This document shows, piece after piece, positions 1 to 9,275 of a stretch of 64,000 bases of DNA (position 1 is its first letter; every line of letters starts with the position of its first letter). Below the pieces are notes generated by a model. The model made no database searches and was not told the DNA's origin. It saw only the letters and a list, made by a program, of their open reading frames with translations. Source of the DNA: Euborellia annulipes (lineage: Eukaryota; Arthropoda; Insecta; Dermaptera; Anisolabididae); contig JAKCPI010015732.1 in NCBI GenBank assembly GCA_023213315.1, forward strand, positions 62,001 to 126,000. Reading direction: 5' to 3'. The position numbers were made by a program, and so were the translations under genes.

Positions 1-912
1 GGTTCACCCCTTGAAATATAACGCGCAACGCTCAATAGATACGGAGAAAATGACGTTTAAAAATTAAAGTTCGCTTATATACTAGTTAGGCTTTTTATAT
101 GACAATGGCGACAATAGTCTAGCAGGTAGCGTGTCTACCTATCAAATGGGCGCTTGGGGTTCGAATCCCGTGCACGACTTGTTTTTTTTTTTTTAATTAA
201 AATATTTATTTTATTGTTTTTACAATTAAATAAATTTATTATTTAATATTAAAGATTATTTATTAATAAATAACTATAGTGTTATTTTGCTAACAAAAAA
301 AAGACTAAATTTTAAATCATAATTATATTCAATAGTAATATTTTAAATAACTACCAAATAAATACACTATTATTTAATAAACTATTATTCAAAATACTAT
401 AATTTAGGCTATTAATAAGTAAAAAGTTTCAATCTTATTTCTTGATTTTACATTATAAGCATTTATACATTATACTTTTTTATTACAAACGTGAGACTGA
501 ATGATAATCATCATAAAAACATTTGAAACAAAAATTTTTTCGGCATCTAGCACAATTAATTAAAGCGGAATAATTTTTACAAGAACAATGTAAAAGATCA
601 GTTGGAAAACAGACAAACATCATTTACGTTCACAAAAATTTCTCTATTAATAAATAATCTATAATATTAAATAATCAATTTATTTAATTATAAAAACAAT
701 AAAATAAATAATTTAATAAAAAAAAAAAATAAGTCGAGGCGAGATTCGAACCCCAAGCGCCAGTTTGGTGGGTAGACACGCTACCTGCTAGACTATTGTC
801 GCCATTGTCATATAAAAAGCCTAACTAGTATATAAGCGAACTTTGAATTTTTTAAACGTCATTTTCTCCGTATCTATTGAGCGTTGCGCGTTACTATTTC
901 AAGGGGTGAACC
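1..912. mobile_element. Fold-back element with about 270-bp inverted arms carrying tRNA-like sequences
   Basis: The first about 270 bases return in reverse complement at about 641-912 with few mismatches, starting and ending with ggttcaccccttgaaata-type sequence. Each arm contains a tRNA-like module (about 115-180 on + and 735-795 on -), with an A-box-like tagcaggtagcgtg and a perfect B box ggttcgaatcc. About 110 bases lie between the arm tip and the tRNA-like part, so this is more than two SINEs back to back. The centre (about 271-640) is AT-rich with nothing recognisable. The left end is at the window edge, so the TSD cannot be tested. Seen: inverted repeat and promoter boxes. Inferred: a mobile fold-back element. 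Confidence 0.8.
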
Positions 913-919
913 CCCTAAC

Positions 920-1615
920 GGTATACAATCATCACCCGAAGTTTCATCCCAAAATGAAATGCCAAGGTCGTGCCCTCCCTTGTGAGACATAAATATATTT
1001 AACAAGAGTTGAGGGTTTTTATTGGTGCAGATTGAAGAAGCGGTAATCTGGTGCATTGGACAGTACACCGATATCTCGGAAAGGCTGGAGATCTTGGGAA
1101 GATCCCTGGGGAACATGGGGCGTTTGACCTAGACAACAAAAAGCACTCACACTCTTAATTATTTATGTCCGGAGAACAGAACCCAGAGTGGATCTAGGAA
1201 GCCATGACTAGGTGCAAAGTCCACCGAATAGTTGCTTCGACCGATGAAAGGTCAATGCAAAATAGTTGTATATTTTAACAACCCTGAACTAAGTCGACCT
1301 CACCCTCGGCAGGATAACCCTGCATTTTGTTGGAAACATATTACCAGGTCCCATATTTGTATTTAACGTTGAAGAAGGCGCGCTGTTGGACAATAAAGTT
1401 CATCAAATGGTGTAATTCTGAGAGTCCCAAAAAGCCCCGTCAAAGAACAAGTCCAGCTTACCCCTATCATTTTTATGAGGAATTTTCTTTGAATTAATTT
1501 CAGGGAATTTATTGTAGAATGGTAGACACCACCCGAAACTATCAAACCATATCTTAAATAGGACTCCTTCTCCTCGTAGAGTTGCCTGTGGGCTATTGTG
1601 ATGAGATCCAATGAT
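920..1615 (-). pseudogene. LINE reverse transcriptase C-terminal remnant
   Basis: The minus-strand frame at 1363-1611 (82 codons) contains a stretch reading SYLRYGLIVSGGVY then LKLIQRKFLIKMIG. This resembles the region just after the fingers/palm of Jockey/CR1-type non-LTR reverse transcriptases (usual pattern: S-x-l-x-Y-G-i-x-x-W-G, then Q-K/R at a fixed distance). The tryptophan normally found in that WG is S here. Downstream on the minus strand (1360-920) only short broken frames remain, so it is dead. It abuts a SINE-A fragment at its 5' side. The assignment rests on motif recognition only. Confidence 0.6.
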
Positions 1616-1760
1616 CCAATCCAGTGCCTGCTTGAGTTATTGTTTACATTAAATAAATATTTTTATTTATTGAAAGAATCCTTCACGCTCAGGAAAATTT
1701 AATGTAAACAAATCCTCAAGCAAGCCCTGGATTGGAATATAGGACTCTACAATTCCGAAG
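1566..1760. repeat. Head-to-head SINE-A dimer fragment
   Basis: Bases 1566-1690 match SINE-A in minus orientation (ctcgtagagttgcctg...gcctgcttgag). Bases about 1698-1755 match it in plus orientation (aatgtaaacaaatcctcaag). The two are joined around gaaagaatccttcacgc. The same junction occurs at about 4675-4715, so this inverted dimer was either copied or moved as a unit. No TSD was found. Confidence 0.75.
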
Positions 1761-2051
1761 TACACAATCCTCAGCAAGTTTCCAGTTAGGAATTTTAACA
1801 ACTTGTTCACATGTACAGTGAGGGACAATATTAAGTCCCACCCATGCGTTTTCTACTTGTGATTTTTTCATTGTTTATAGAAAAATATTATATTTTTTTT
1901 TTAAAGGAAACTTTCATGGTTCAAACCTAGAAAATTTCCAATATATTTGTATTAAATTCGTTGGAATTAAAAATCGTTCTACACACACCTGACCTTTCTA
2001 GCACAAGAACTATATTCCAGTGTGCTAGTGACCAAAGTGAAAAATAAAGTT

Positions 2052-2324
2052 TTTTTTTTTTTCTTTTAAAACATTCACACTTTTTTCTCATTCACACTCA
2101 CACTCACACACACATTCACACTGTCTTTTCGGCAACTCTGGCCATTTAAGACTTTAAACGATAACCGTTGTAATTAATATATGTATTTGGGGTTCAGGCA
2201 TTTCTATTTAAGCCATCTGGTATCCAAATGACTTAAATAAAATCATCGGACTGCCTGGGTCCGAACCCGCGACGTTTGGTATAGGAGGTAGGCACGCTAC
2301 CTACTACGCCAAACTCGGGGGCGA
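2052..2324 (-). mobile_element. SINE-B, full length
   Basis: tRNA-derived SINE on the minus strand. The head is at the right end, with A box ttggtgtag-like and B box ggttcggaccc-like (seen in complement as ggtccgaacccgc). The body contains the short inverted pair agccat-ggtatccaaatg-act. The 3' part holds the ggcc...gccgaaaaga hairpin and a (TG)-rich stretch ending in A-tail. It is flanked by aaaaataaagtt on both sides (2040-2051 and 2325-2336), the target duplication expected of LINE-machinery insertion. Confidence 0.88.
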
Positions 2325-2336
2325 AAAAATAAAGTT

Positions 2337-2913
2337 AATCGAATGAATAGTTCAGAAAACACCCTTAATGAATCTATTTTTCAATTGCAAAATTCGCCAC
2401 GTAATGTAATGCCTTTTTTTTTATTCCATCCTTACTTCTCTTTTTTTTCTCAACTTGAATTCGATTCAGTGACAAAAAGACAATTTCGTTAAAAGTTTAC
2501 TAAAAAGCTAATAGAAAATCAGGAATCAACGAAAGACGACATATAAATCACCAATGAGTAATTGAATAAATAAATAGACAATCGCTAACCTTGCTTGCTT
2601 GCACTTGCTAGTAGATAAATAAATCAATTGGAAATTGACTGTGAAATTGCACACAAAAAAAAAAAAAAAAAAAAAAAAAAAACTTTCCTCTACCCCAGGC
2701 ACTTTTACTCTTTGTTTTCAATCTATAATTCAAAGATAATTATAATAATGGCCAGTTTGAGATCACAGGATTATACATACCATATAACAGTCTTATTATA
2801 ACTGAGCTTTTTAAAATATTATTTTGTTTTAATATCTGGCCCTTATAAGAATATGTAGGTAGATATATTAAAATATGTCTGCATATTATTATGAGGGTCA
2901 GGCTTAAGAAACT
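2337..2913. other. No gene seen; AT-rich spacer with a poly-A run
   Basis: This stretch has a pure A run at about 2656-2681 and ordinary AT-rich DNA. Neither strand shows a recognisable coding frame or repeat family. Confidence 0.5.
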
Positions 2914-3187
2914 TTATTTTATTTATTTGAAATTTCTATCGGGATCCCCATTTATTTCTCCGAGGTGCTTTCGTGCACGAAGACACACACCTCGAACCCA
3001 ACCGGCCTCTGGCCGTAGCTATCTACCGGCACCCTGTGAAGTTACATCATTTCCTATCTCTAACTCTTCTTCCTGCTTTCGATTCTAGCACAGATAATAC
3101 AATCAAGATGGGACAGCTCCAGGTTAAAAATTGTTTATAAGTTTAGCGCCGTCTATAGGCGTGTCGACCTATTATTTTGCGCGGGAG

Positions 3188-3372
3188 ACCCGTGGCTCAG
3201 AGAGAAGACATTAGCTTCTCGTGCCTAAGGTCCCGCGTTCGCTTCCCGTCTCAAGCGAGAAAAATTTATTTTATTTGAATTGGCTACTAATCATTTGAAC
3301 TTAATAGGGAAGGGGTCTAAATGGCCTTAGATGCCGAAAAAGACCTTAAATAAAAAAAATAAATAAATAAAC
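3188..3372 (+). mobile_element. SINE-C
   Basis: tRNA-like head (gagacccgtggctcagagag; B box gcgttcgcttccc; acceptor-like pairing gagac/gtctc). A short body follows, then the 3' hairpin ggtctaaatggccttag-atgccgaaaaagacc and an A-rich tail (aaataaaaaaaataaataaa). Partial relatives: 50428-50570, 30075-30165 and probably 18060-18115. No convincing TSD. Confidence 0.75.
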
Positions 3373-3481
3373 TGCTCACGAAAAATTTGTTTCAAATACT
3401 CGTGTGATAGTTGCACAGGAAAAAACTCGTCCAATCCGTTTTGAATTTTTGATATTTATTCAATATTTTCTGTATATTAAT

Positions 3482-3746
3482 CAAGGGCGGATCCAGAGGT
3501 GTTTCTCGGGGGAAAGGGGATAATCTGGTGTGACTGGTCGCACAGCACGCAATTTTTTCTTTATTTCGGTAATTTAAAGGCGCATTCTGTACTTGTTTGC
3601 CAGAATATAAATACAAATTCAACTTTTAAGTATTAATTTTTAAAATTTTTCATTAAAAATAAATTTATTTTCGAAAAAAAGTATTTTTTTCAAATCTCGG
3701 GGGGAGGGGGTAATTACCCCCTTTACCCCCCCTGTATCCGCTCTTG
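3482..3746 (+). mobile_element. hAT-type MITE, 265 bp
   Basis: Starts caagggcggatccagagg and ends with the inverted form tgtatccgctcttg. It is bracketed by atattaat at 3474-3481 and 3747-3754, an exact 8-bp TSD. The interior includes ggtgtgactggtcgcacagc, also found at the hairpin end of MITE-D. A second, larger copy is at 25168-25715. Confidence 0.85.
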
Positions 3747-4290
3747 ATATTAATATATATGTTTATCGGTATGATAAAATAAAAAAAAAAGAAAAAACAA
3801 TTATTTGAAAATGAACAGTAAATGAAAAAAAAGAGAAATTAGTGTTAAAAAAATTTATTGCAAATTGTAAAAAAATTACAATTAAATTTAATTATAAGAG
3901 CAGCAAATTAAGAACTTACTTCTTTCTTTCCCATTTTTTAAACACGTAGGGCATATTAAAGGGCGATAATTGCGTGTGATTAATTGAGTAGGGCACGTTA
4001 CAATCTTATTTAATTCAAATTTATAATGTTTTTTTTTATTTGTTATTAAACTCATGAAACAATGTTATTTTGTTGGCGAATGGAACGAACTATACAGGAT
4101 AAATTTTTAACTAGTCTAGTATTGCCATCTAGCCACAACTAAAAACTTATAAACATTCTTCCCATAGAGCTGTCCCCCCATGGATTCTAGCTAGTGAGCT
4201 AATCCTTAGTTCCAGTTCCAACCGGTCGCTTATATCCAACCTCTCTTATGCCAGAGAAGGTGTCCTAGTTGGGGAGGCCAAAGGGGAGGC

Positions 4291-4506
4291 GCGAATATTA
4301 GCAAAAGCGAGCAATTTTCCAAACTTATTATTTCTTTTATTGTGACGTTTAGGCCACTAGTCTAGGCCATCTAGGCCATCTTCAGGGCCGGAGGCGAGAA
4401 TAAATGAAATTTTAATTTCAAAATTAAAATTGTCATTTTTCATTCAATATTAAAATTGTCATTTTTCATTCAATATTAAAATTTCATTTATTTTCGCCTC
4501 CGGCGT
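4291..4506. repeat. Insertion with inverted repeat and a 27-bp tandem duplication
   Basis: Sits inside SINE-A. Bases about 4387-4420 (gccggaggcgagaataaatg...) are inverted at about 4470-4506 (...catttattttcgcctccggc). Between them attaaaattgtcatttttca... is repeated twice in tandem (about 4427-4480). On its minus strand 4344-4385 carries a ctgaagatggcc...cctaaacgtc motif like that of four other loci. Confidence 0.7.
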
Positions 4507-4699
4507 GTAACCTGCTCCTTTGGAGGAACGCATCACTGAGGGAGAGCCTACTTTACGTCCCTTCCACAGGATGGGATGTTACAGCAACTCCTCCTCGTAG
4601 CGCTCCCTGGGGGCTATTGTGATGAGATCCAATGTGCCTGCTTGAGTTATTGTTTACATTAAATAAATATTTTTATTTATTGAAAGAATCCTTCACGCC

Positions 4700-5137
4700 T
4701 AGGAATATTTAATGTAAACAAATCCTCAAACAAGCCCTGGATTGGAATATAGAATCTCACCACAATAGCCCCCTGACAACTCTACAAGGAGAGAGAGTTG
4801 CTGTGATATCCCGTCCTGTGAAAGGGACGAAAAGAAGGTTCCCTCTCAGTGATGCATTCTTCGAAAGAAGTAGGTGTTGAGGGAGTTCCTCAAACTAGGA
4901 CATCCTCCCTAGCATAGAAGAGGTTGAATAAAAGGAACCGCGTGGAACCAGTAATAAGGATTAGTTTACTAACTAGAAACGAACGCAGGAGGAGGAGTTA
5001 GATATAGCAAATAATGTAACTTTACGGGGTGCCGGTAGATGTTTACTTCCAGAGCCCGGTTGGGTTTGAGGTGTGTGCCTGCTCCCACAAAAACACCTTG
5101 GGAAAATAAATCTCCGAAGGAATTTCAAATAATAATA
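4700..5137 (+). mobile_element. SINE-A (plus), right half of the inverted dimer
   Basis: Reads from aatgtaaacaaatcctcaa through the conserved body (gagagttgctgtgatatcccg, ggtgccggtagatg, ggtttgaggtgtgtg) to the usual 3' end gaatttcaaataataataa. It lacks the tRNA-like head and is joined head-to-head to the minus copy. One of the most complete 3' ends in the window. Confidence 0.85.
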
Positions 5138-5750
5138 ATTATATAGATCTATATATAATATAAATAAAATTCGTTCGCAGACGGGCCCGAGGCACAATCG
5201 GGGAGGTGCATCAACAGGCTAACTATTTTTATTAAATTCCCAGAAAATAATTAACGATGTAATAATTGTAATATTTAAAGTTATGTATTTTATTAGATAA
5301 TTAAAAAAAAATTTTTACAGAGATTTATTATTAAAATAAGAAGACAAAAAAACCAGCGCTCGTTGAAGGTGATAATAATAATAAAAGTTATTATAAGATG
5401 ATGAAAATGCATCATTTTTTTCATCTACCTGTGCTCTTGAAATAATAAAAGGGCATTAAATTTTGTCATAAAATAATAAGAGAGGGAGAGAGAGAGTGGT
5501 ATCTACTGTACGTAGAAAACAAATTTAAATTAATAACTTTGGAATATTCATATCCTATTAAAAAAACAAAAAAAAAGAAAAAACGTCATTCTTTTAAAGC
5601 GTTAAATTCTTCTTTTTTTAATACCATCGTTAAATGCAATTTTGATATCATCTAAATTAAAAGAAAACTGGTGTGAGTGACCGCACAGCATATAAATTTC
5701 TTGTATATATATATCTTTGCTATTTCTTTTATGTGGATATATCCCTACCC
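5138..5750. other. No gene seen
   Basis: AT-rich spacer with a short GA run (about 5480-5496) and a small ggtgtgagtgaccgcacagc fragment (about 5671-5690) from the MITE-D hairpin end. No coding frame could be supported. Confidence 0.5.
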
Positions 5751-5754
5751 TGCT

Positions 5755-5993
5755 ATGCATTAGTGTGTCAAGCGCCAAAAAAAATTAAACATTGAGTTAA
5801 GCACGGAATATTATTTCAAATGCTATAATGAATAGTATTTTTTTTATGAAATATGTCCTAAAAAAATTTATCTTAAATGGTACTTGCACAATTGACAAAA
5901 AAAATTATATATAATTCAATAAAAACAAAAAAACTTTAATGTTAATTTTCTCAAAACTCGGTAGCTGGCGCTTGACACACTAAAGCGTAAAAG
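5755..5993. mobile_element. MITE-H copy 1
   Basis: Ends carry inverted sequence: cctgctatgcattagtgtgt on the left and acacactaaagcgtaaaagg on the right, preceded by caagcgcca/tggcgcttg. The body closely matches 21073-21312. About 240 bp, no coding capacity. The superfamily is not identified. Confidence 0.75.
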
Positions 5994-6003
5994 GTGCAAT
6001 AAA

Positions 6004-6310
6004 TTAATATTTTGTACCATGACTTCTATCTTTCTTATTAAGCACAAGAGTAAGTGTGCTTCACACAATTTTTAACTTAAAATGAGAATATACATTTTAA
6101 AGAGCATGTAAAAAAATAATTGATTTTTGAATTTTAATCAAAATCATAGAAGTGAATATAAAAAAATCGAAAAAAAAAAATGAAAAAGTGCACCAGTAAT
6201 GTACTGGTAGTACTTTTTGGCCAACTTTATTTAAATCGTTTTACGTCCCAGTTAGTTACCTGACAAATATCAAATTTCAATCCTCTAGCTCATTTCGTTC
6301 TTTATTTATT
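6004..6310 (-). repeat. MITE-D internal fragment
   Basis: Minus-oriented match to the middle of MITE-D (reads in complement: agctagaggattgaaatttg, ggccaaaaagtac, caaaatcaattattttt, cttaattagtgtgcttc-like). Both MITE-D ends are missing. Confidence 0.7.
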
Positions 6311-6554
6311 TTTTTTTTTATTAATATAATATTATAATGGATATCATGCCTACATTTATTTATTTATTTTTTTTTTGTACATATAAACACAAATAAAAAT
6401 AATAATAATAATAAATAAAGGTTTTGTCAATCATTTGAATGTCTTTTAGGAATAAAATTAGCTTATCCAATTCTTCATTTAGCCTCAAAATCTACAGAAT
6501 TTCAAGTCTAATCTCAACAGGCATCTTCTCAGTTCCCGCAGTTGAGTTTTAGTA

Positions 6555-7017
6555 GGCACTTGGACACAATCACAATAGCCCGTAGGCAACTCTACGAGGA
6601 GAGGGAGTTGCTGTAACATCCCGTCCAGCAAAAGGGAGGTAAAGAAGTTTCTCTCTCAGTGAGGAATTCTCATCAAAGGAGTTGGTGCTGAAGGAGTTCC
6701 TCCTCAAACTAGGACATCCTCCCCAGCTTAGAAGAACTTGGATAAAAAGAACCGGGTGGAATCGCCCTCGGGGTTTGGTGTAGAGGTTAGCGTGTTAACC
6801 TCGTATAGCAAACGTCGCGGGTTCGGACCCCGGGCAGTCCGATGATTTTATTTAAGCCATTTGGATACCAAATGGCTTAAATAAGAATGCCTGGACCCCT
6901 AATATGTGTATATTATCAATAACGGATATCGTTTAAAGTCTTAAATGGCCTGAGTTGCCGAAAAGACCGTGTGAATGTGTGTGTGAGTGTGAGTGTGAAT
7001 GAGAAAAAGTGTGAATG

Positions 7018-7050
<33 letters not shown>

Positions 7051-7225
7051 CGGGTGGAATCAGAAATAAGGATTAGTTCATTAGCTAGAAATGAAAGCTA
7101 AAAGTGGAGTTGAGATAAGAAATATTCAATAAAATAAGTCCACTGAGTGCCGGTAGATGTCTACGTCCAGTGGACTGATTGTGTTTTAGGTGTGTGTCTT
7201 TTTGCACATAAGCACCTCGGGTAAA
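6555..7225 (+). mobile_element. SINE-A (plus), interrupted by SINE-B
   Basis: From cacaatagcccgtaggcaac to aagcacctcgggtaaa it follows the SINE-A body, with SINE-B inserted at 6764-7047. The tRNA-like head and the (AAT)n tail are absent. Confidence 0.8.
6764..7047 (+). mobile_element. SINE-B, full length, nested in SINE-A
   Basis: Starts gccctcggggtttggtgtag (A box) with B box gggttcggacccc. It has the internal pair agccatttggatacc/caaatggct, the 3' hairpin tggcctgagttgccgaaaag, a tgtgagtgtgagtg run and a pure A-tail of more than 25. Host DNA aaccgggtggaatc occurs at 6750-6763 and 7048-7061, a 14-bp TSD inside SINE-A. This dates SINE-B activity after this SINE-A copy. Confidence 0.92.
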
Positions 7226-7595
7226 ACTTATATACAGATCATTTTTCGGATTGAGTAGCCTATATTTCTATCAAAAATTTTTGAAATTACTTTCTCTTTA
7301 AATATTAAGTAAAAGAAAATAAAAAAACAAATGTGTAATAAGGTATAGTCCACACTAGAGAAGCGAAACTTAAAAGCAAAATTCATTTTCTTGGAAATTG
7401 GTAAAATGTCTGCAATGTGTTTATTAATTAACCGAGGGGTAAAATTGTGACCACCTTGACGTCATTACGAAAAAAAGAGTGGTCAACGTAGACCCTTTAT
7501 AGAATAAATCAAGATCTTTACAGTTTCACTTTAATAATTATAAATCTACGTAGTAAAAATACGTAATAATAAAAAAAAAGGAGGGGAGTGTTATA
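7226..7595. other. No gene seen
   Basis: AT-rich spacer between SINE-A and the inverted-repeat element; no coding frame or repeat recognised. Confidence 0.5.
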
Positions 7596-7949
7596 CAATT
7601 GATCTCCAGACGCTTCTTTGTTGATGTTCTCAATTTTATTATCCAACGTGTCATTTAGAATAAATTTTTTTTTATGGTCAAACGATTGATTTTGTGTTTC
7701 GTCATCTCTCGTAAGACAAAAGTGTGTCGTACAGCTAGTTGTTATACATATTTTAATATCTAGATTTTATTTTCATGCAGCAGTCAACTATATAATATAA
7801 AAAAAAATAGGAAATCGCCCTATAAAGTTCAATCGATTGACCATCAGTTCATTTTAAAGAATTTTTTTTTTTTTTTTTAACAACGAACGACGGACACGTT
7901 TGGATAATAAAATTGAGAACATCAAAAAGTGGCATCTGGAGATCAATTG
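7596..7949. mobile_element. Inverted-repeat (MITE-like) element
   Basis: caattgatctccagacgctt...gatgttctcaattttattat at the left end is repeated in inverted orientation at the right end (...gagaacatcaaaaagtggca-tctggagatcaattg). Arms are about 90-100 bp with mismatches, followed by a second inverted match ggtcaaacgattga/tcaatcgattgacc. The interior is non-coding and no TSD is clear. Confidence 0.7.
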
Positions 7950-8082
7950 CAAAAGGATCCCTCCATGTATTTCCTTTTCTTTCTTATAACTCGAGATTTG
8001 GATTTATTATTATTTTTGAAGTGAAACTTCTTTATTGATGGTAGAGCAAAACCACTCAGTGTTAGTATTATTAGACCTATTA

Positions 8083-8340
8083 TTTTGAAATTCCTATCTT
8101 AACCACCATTTATTTGCCCGTGGACTAAGACATACACCTCAAACCCAACCGGCCTTTGGACGTACCGGTTATCATTTCCTATCTCTAACTCCTCCTCCTT
8201 TGTCCGTTTCTATCTAGTGAACTAATCCTTATTTCTAGTTCCACACGGTTCATTTTATCCAACCTCTTCTATGCTAGGGAGGATGTTTTCCCTCAGCACC
8301 GTCTCCATTCGAAGAGGGAACCTTCTTTACGTCCCATTTG
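8083..8340 (-). mobile_element. SINE-A fragment
   Basis: Minus-oriented SINE-A 3' half (gaaattcctatctta... gaaccttctttacgtccc in complement), with small deletions. Head and central part absent. Confidence 0.75.
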
Positions 8341-8462
8341 ATAAATAATAAAAAAATAATTTTTACTCTAATTTAAAGATGGGAATAAACATTATAAGAT
8401 GATTTAAAATATTCCCATTTCTTTCTTAAATATTTGTTTTTTGAGGTTGTGGTTGTGATGTG

Positions 8463-8713
8463 ATTATAATGGAGGAATGGAGATATCAGCCAAATTGGAA
8501 TGATCTAGGTTCAATAAAAATCCCAGAATAAGACGTTTCGGCCTGAATTTATTTGGCTATCTTCAGTTATTGGGAATTATACACATAGTGCAAGTATAAT
8601 TCCCAATAACTGAAGATGGCCAAATAAATTCAGGCCGAAACGTCTTATTCTAGGATTTTTATTGAACCTGGATCATTCCAATTTGGCTGATATCTCCATT
8701 CCTCCATTATAAT
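8463..8713. repeat. Nearly perfect 119-bp palindrome
   Basis: attataatggaggaatggag at 8463 is mirrored by ctccattcctccattataat ending at 8713. The match continues through the arms to a spacer of about 12 bases near 8588. Each arm contains ctgaagatggcc...ggccgaaacgtc (8532-8566 minus, 8610-8644 plus). It could be a fold-back transposon or two inverted copies of one retroelement end. Confidence 0.85.
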
Positions 8714-9275
8714 TTCTTAAATATTTTCACACTTATTCATTAGTAATTCGTTAATTACTTTCTCTTATCTATATATGTAATATATATAATAATTAATATA
8801 TTAAGTATTGGATTCATGTCAGAAATTCTATGTCGAAATTTTGTTGAATATATTGTACACGTTTTGAAGTCCCATGAATAAACAAAAAAGTGTTTTGCGC
8901 AACATTGTCTGTGTGTATGTGTCTGTGAACAAAATATCTCAAGAAAGAAAAGAGCTAGGAGATTGAAAATTTATATTTAACTTAGATACTACTCTAAGAC
9001 GTGACAAGAAACTATTAAACAAAATTGGCCAGAGACTTTACTGATGCACTTTTTCGTTTTTTTTTTCGATTTTCTCAAAATTGGCTCAAACGATTTTGAT
9101 TGAAATTTATAAATCAATTATTTTTTAGATGCTCTTTCAAATGTATATTCTCATTTTGCCCTGAAACTTGTTTGAAGCACACTTTACTCTTGTACTTCAA
9201 AGGAAAGATAGGAGAAATGGTTGCCATGGTAACAAAATATAAATATTTTTCCATGTTTATAAATTTGACATCTTA

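Larger units (their letters stand above)
3089..4182. mobile_element. TIR element (about 1.1 kb) with an 8-bp target duplication
   Basis: Flanked by gattctag on both sides, an 8-bp TSD as made by hAT transposases. Near the ends, gggacagctcc...gtttataagttt (about 3110-3145) is matched in inverted orientation by cttataaacattcttcc...gagctgtcccccc (about 4145-4178). The left end has about 20 extra bases outside this inverted match. It carries a nested SINE-C (3188-3372) and a hAT-type MITE (3482-3746). No transposase frame is seen. A related fragment lies at about 23635-23760. Class assignment is inferred from TSD length. Confidence 0.65.
2914..4700 (-). mobile_element. SINE-A (minus), broken by two insertions; left half of an inverted dimer
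   Basis: SINE-A pieces lie at 2914-3088, 4183-4290 and 4507-4700 in minus orientation, in the correct order. The first break duplicates gattctag (3081-3088 and 4183-4190), proving an insertion of 3089-4182. The second holds 4291-4506. The right end runs into the plus-oriented SINE-A at 4700-5137, giving a head-to-head dimer. The tRNA-like head itself is missing at the junction. Confidence 0.85.
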
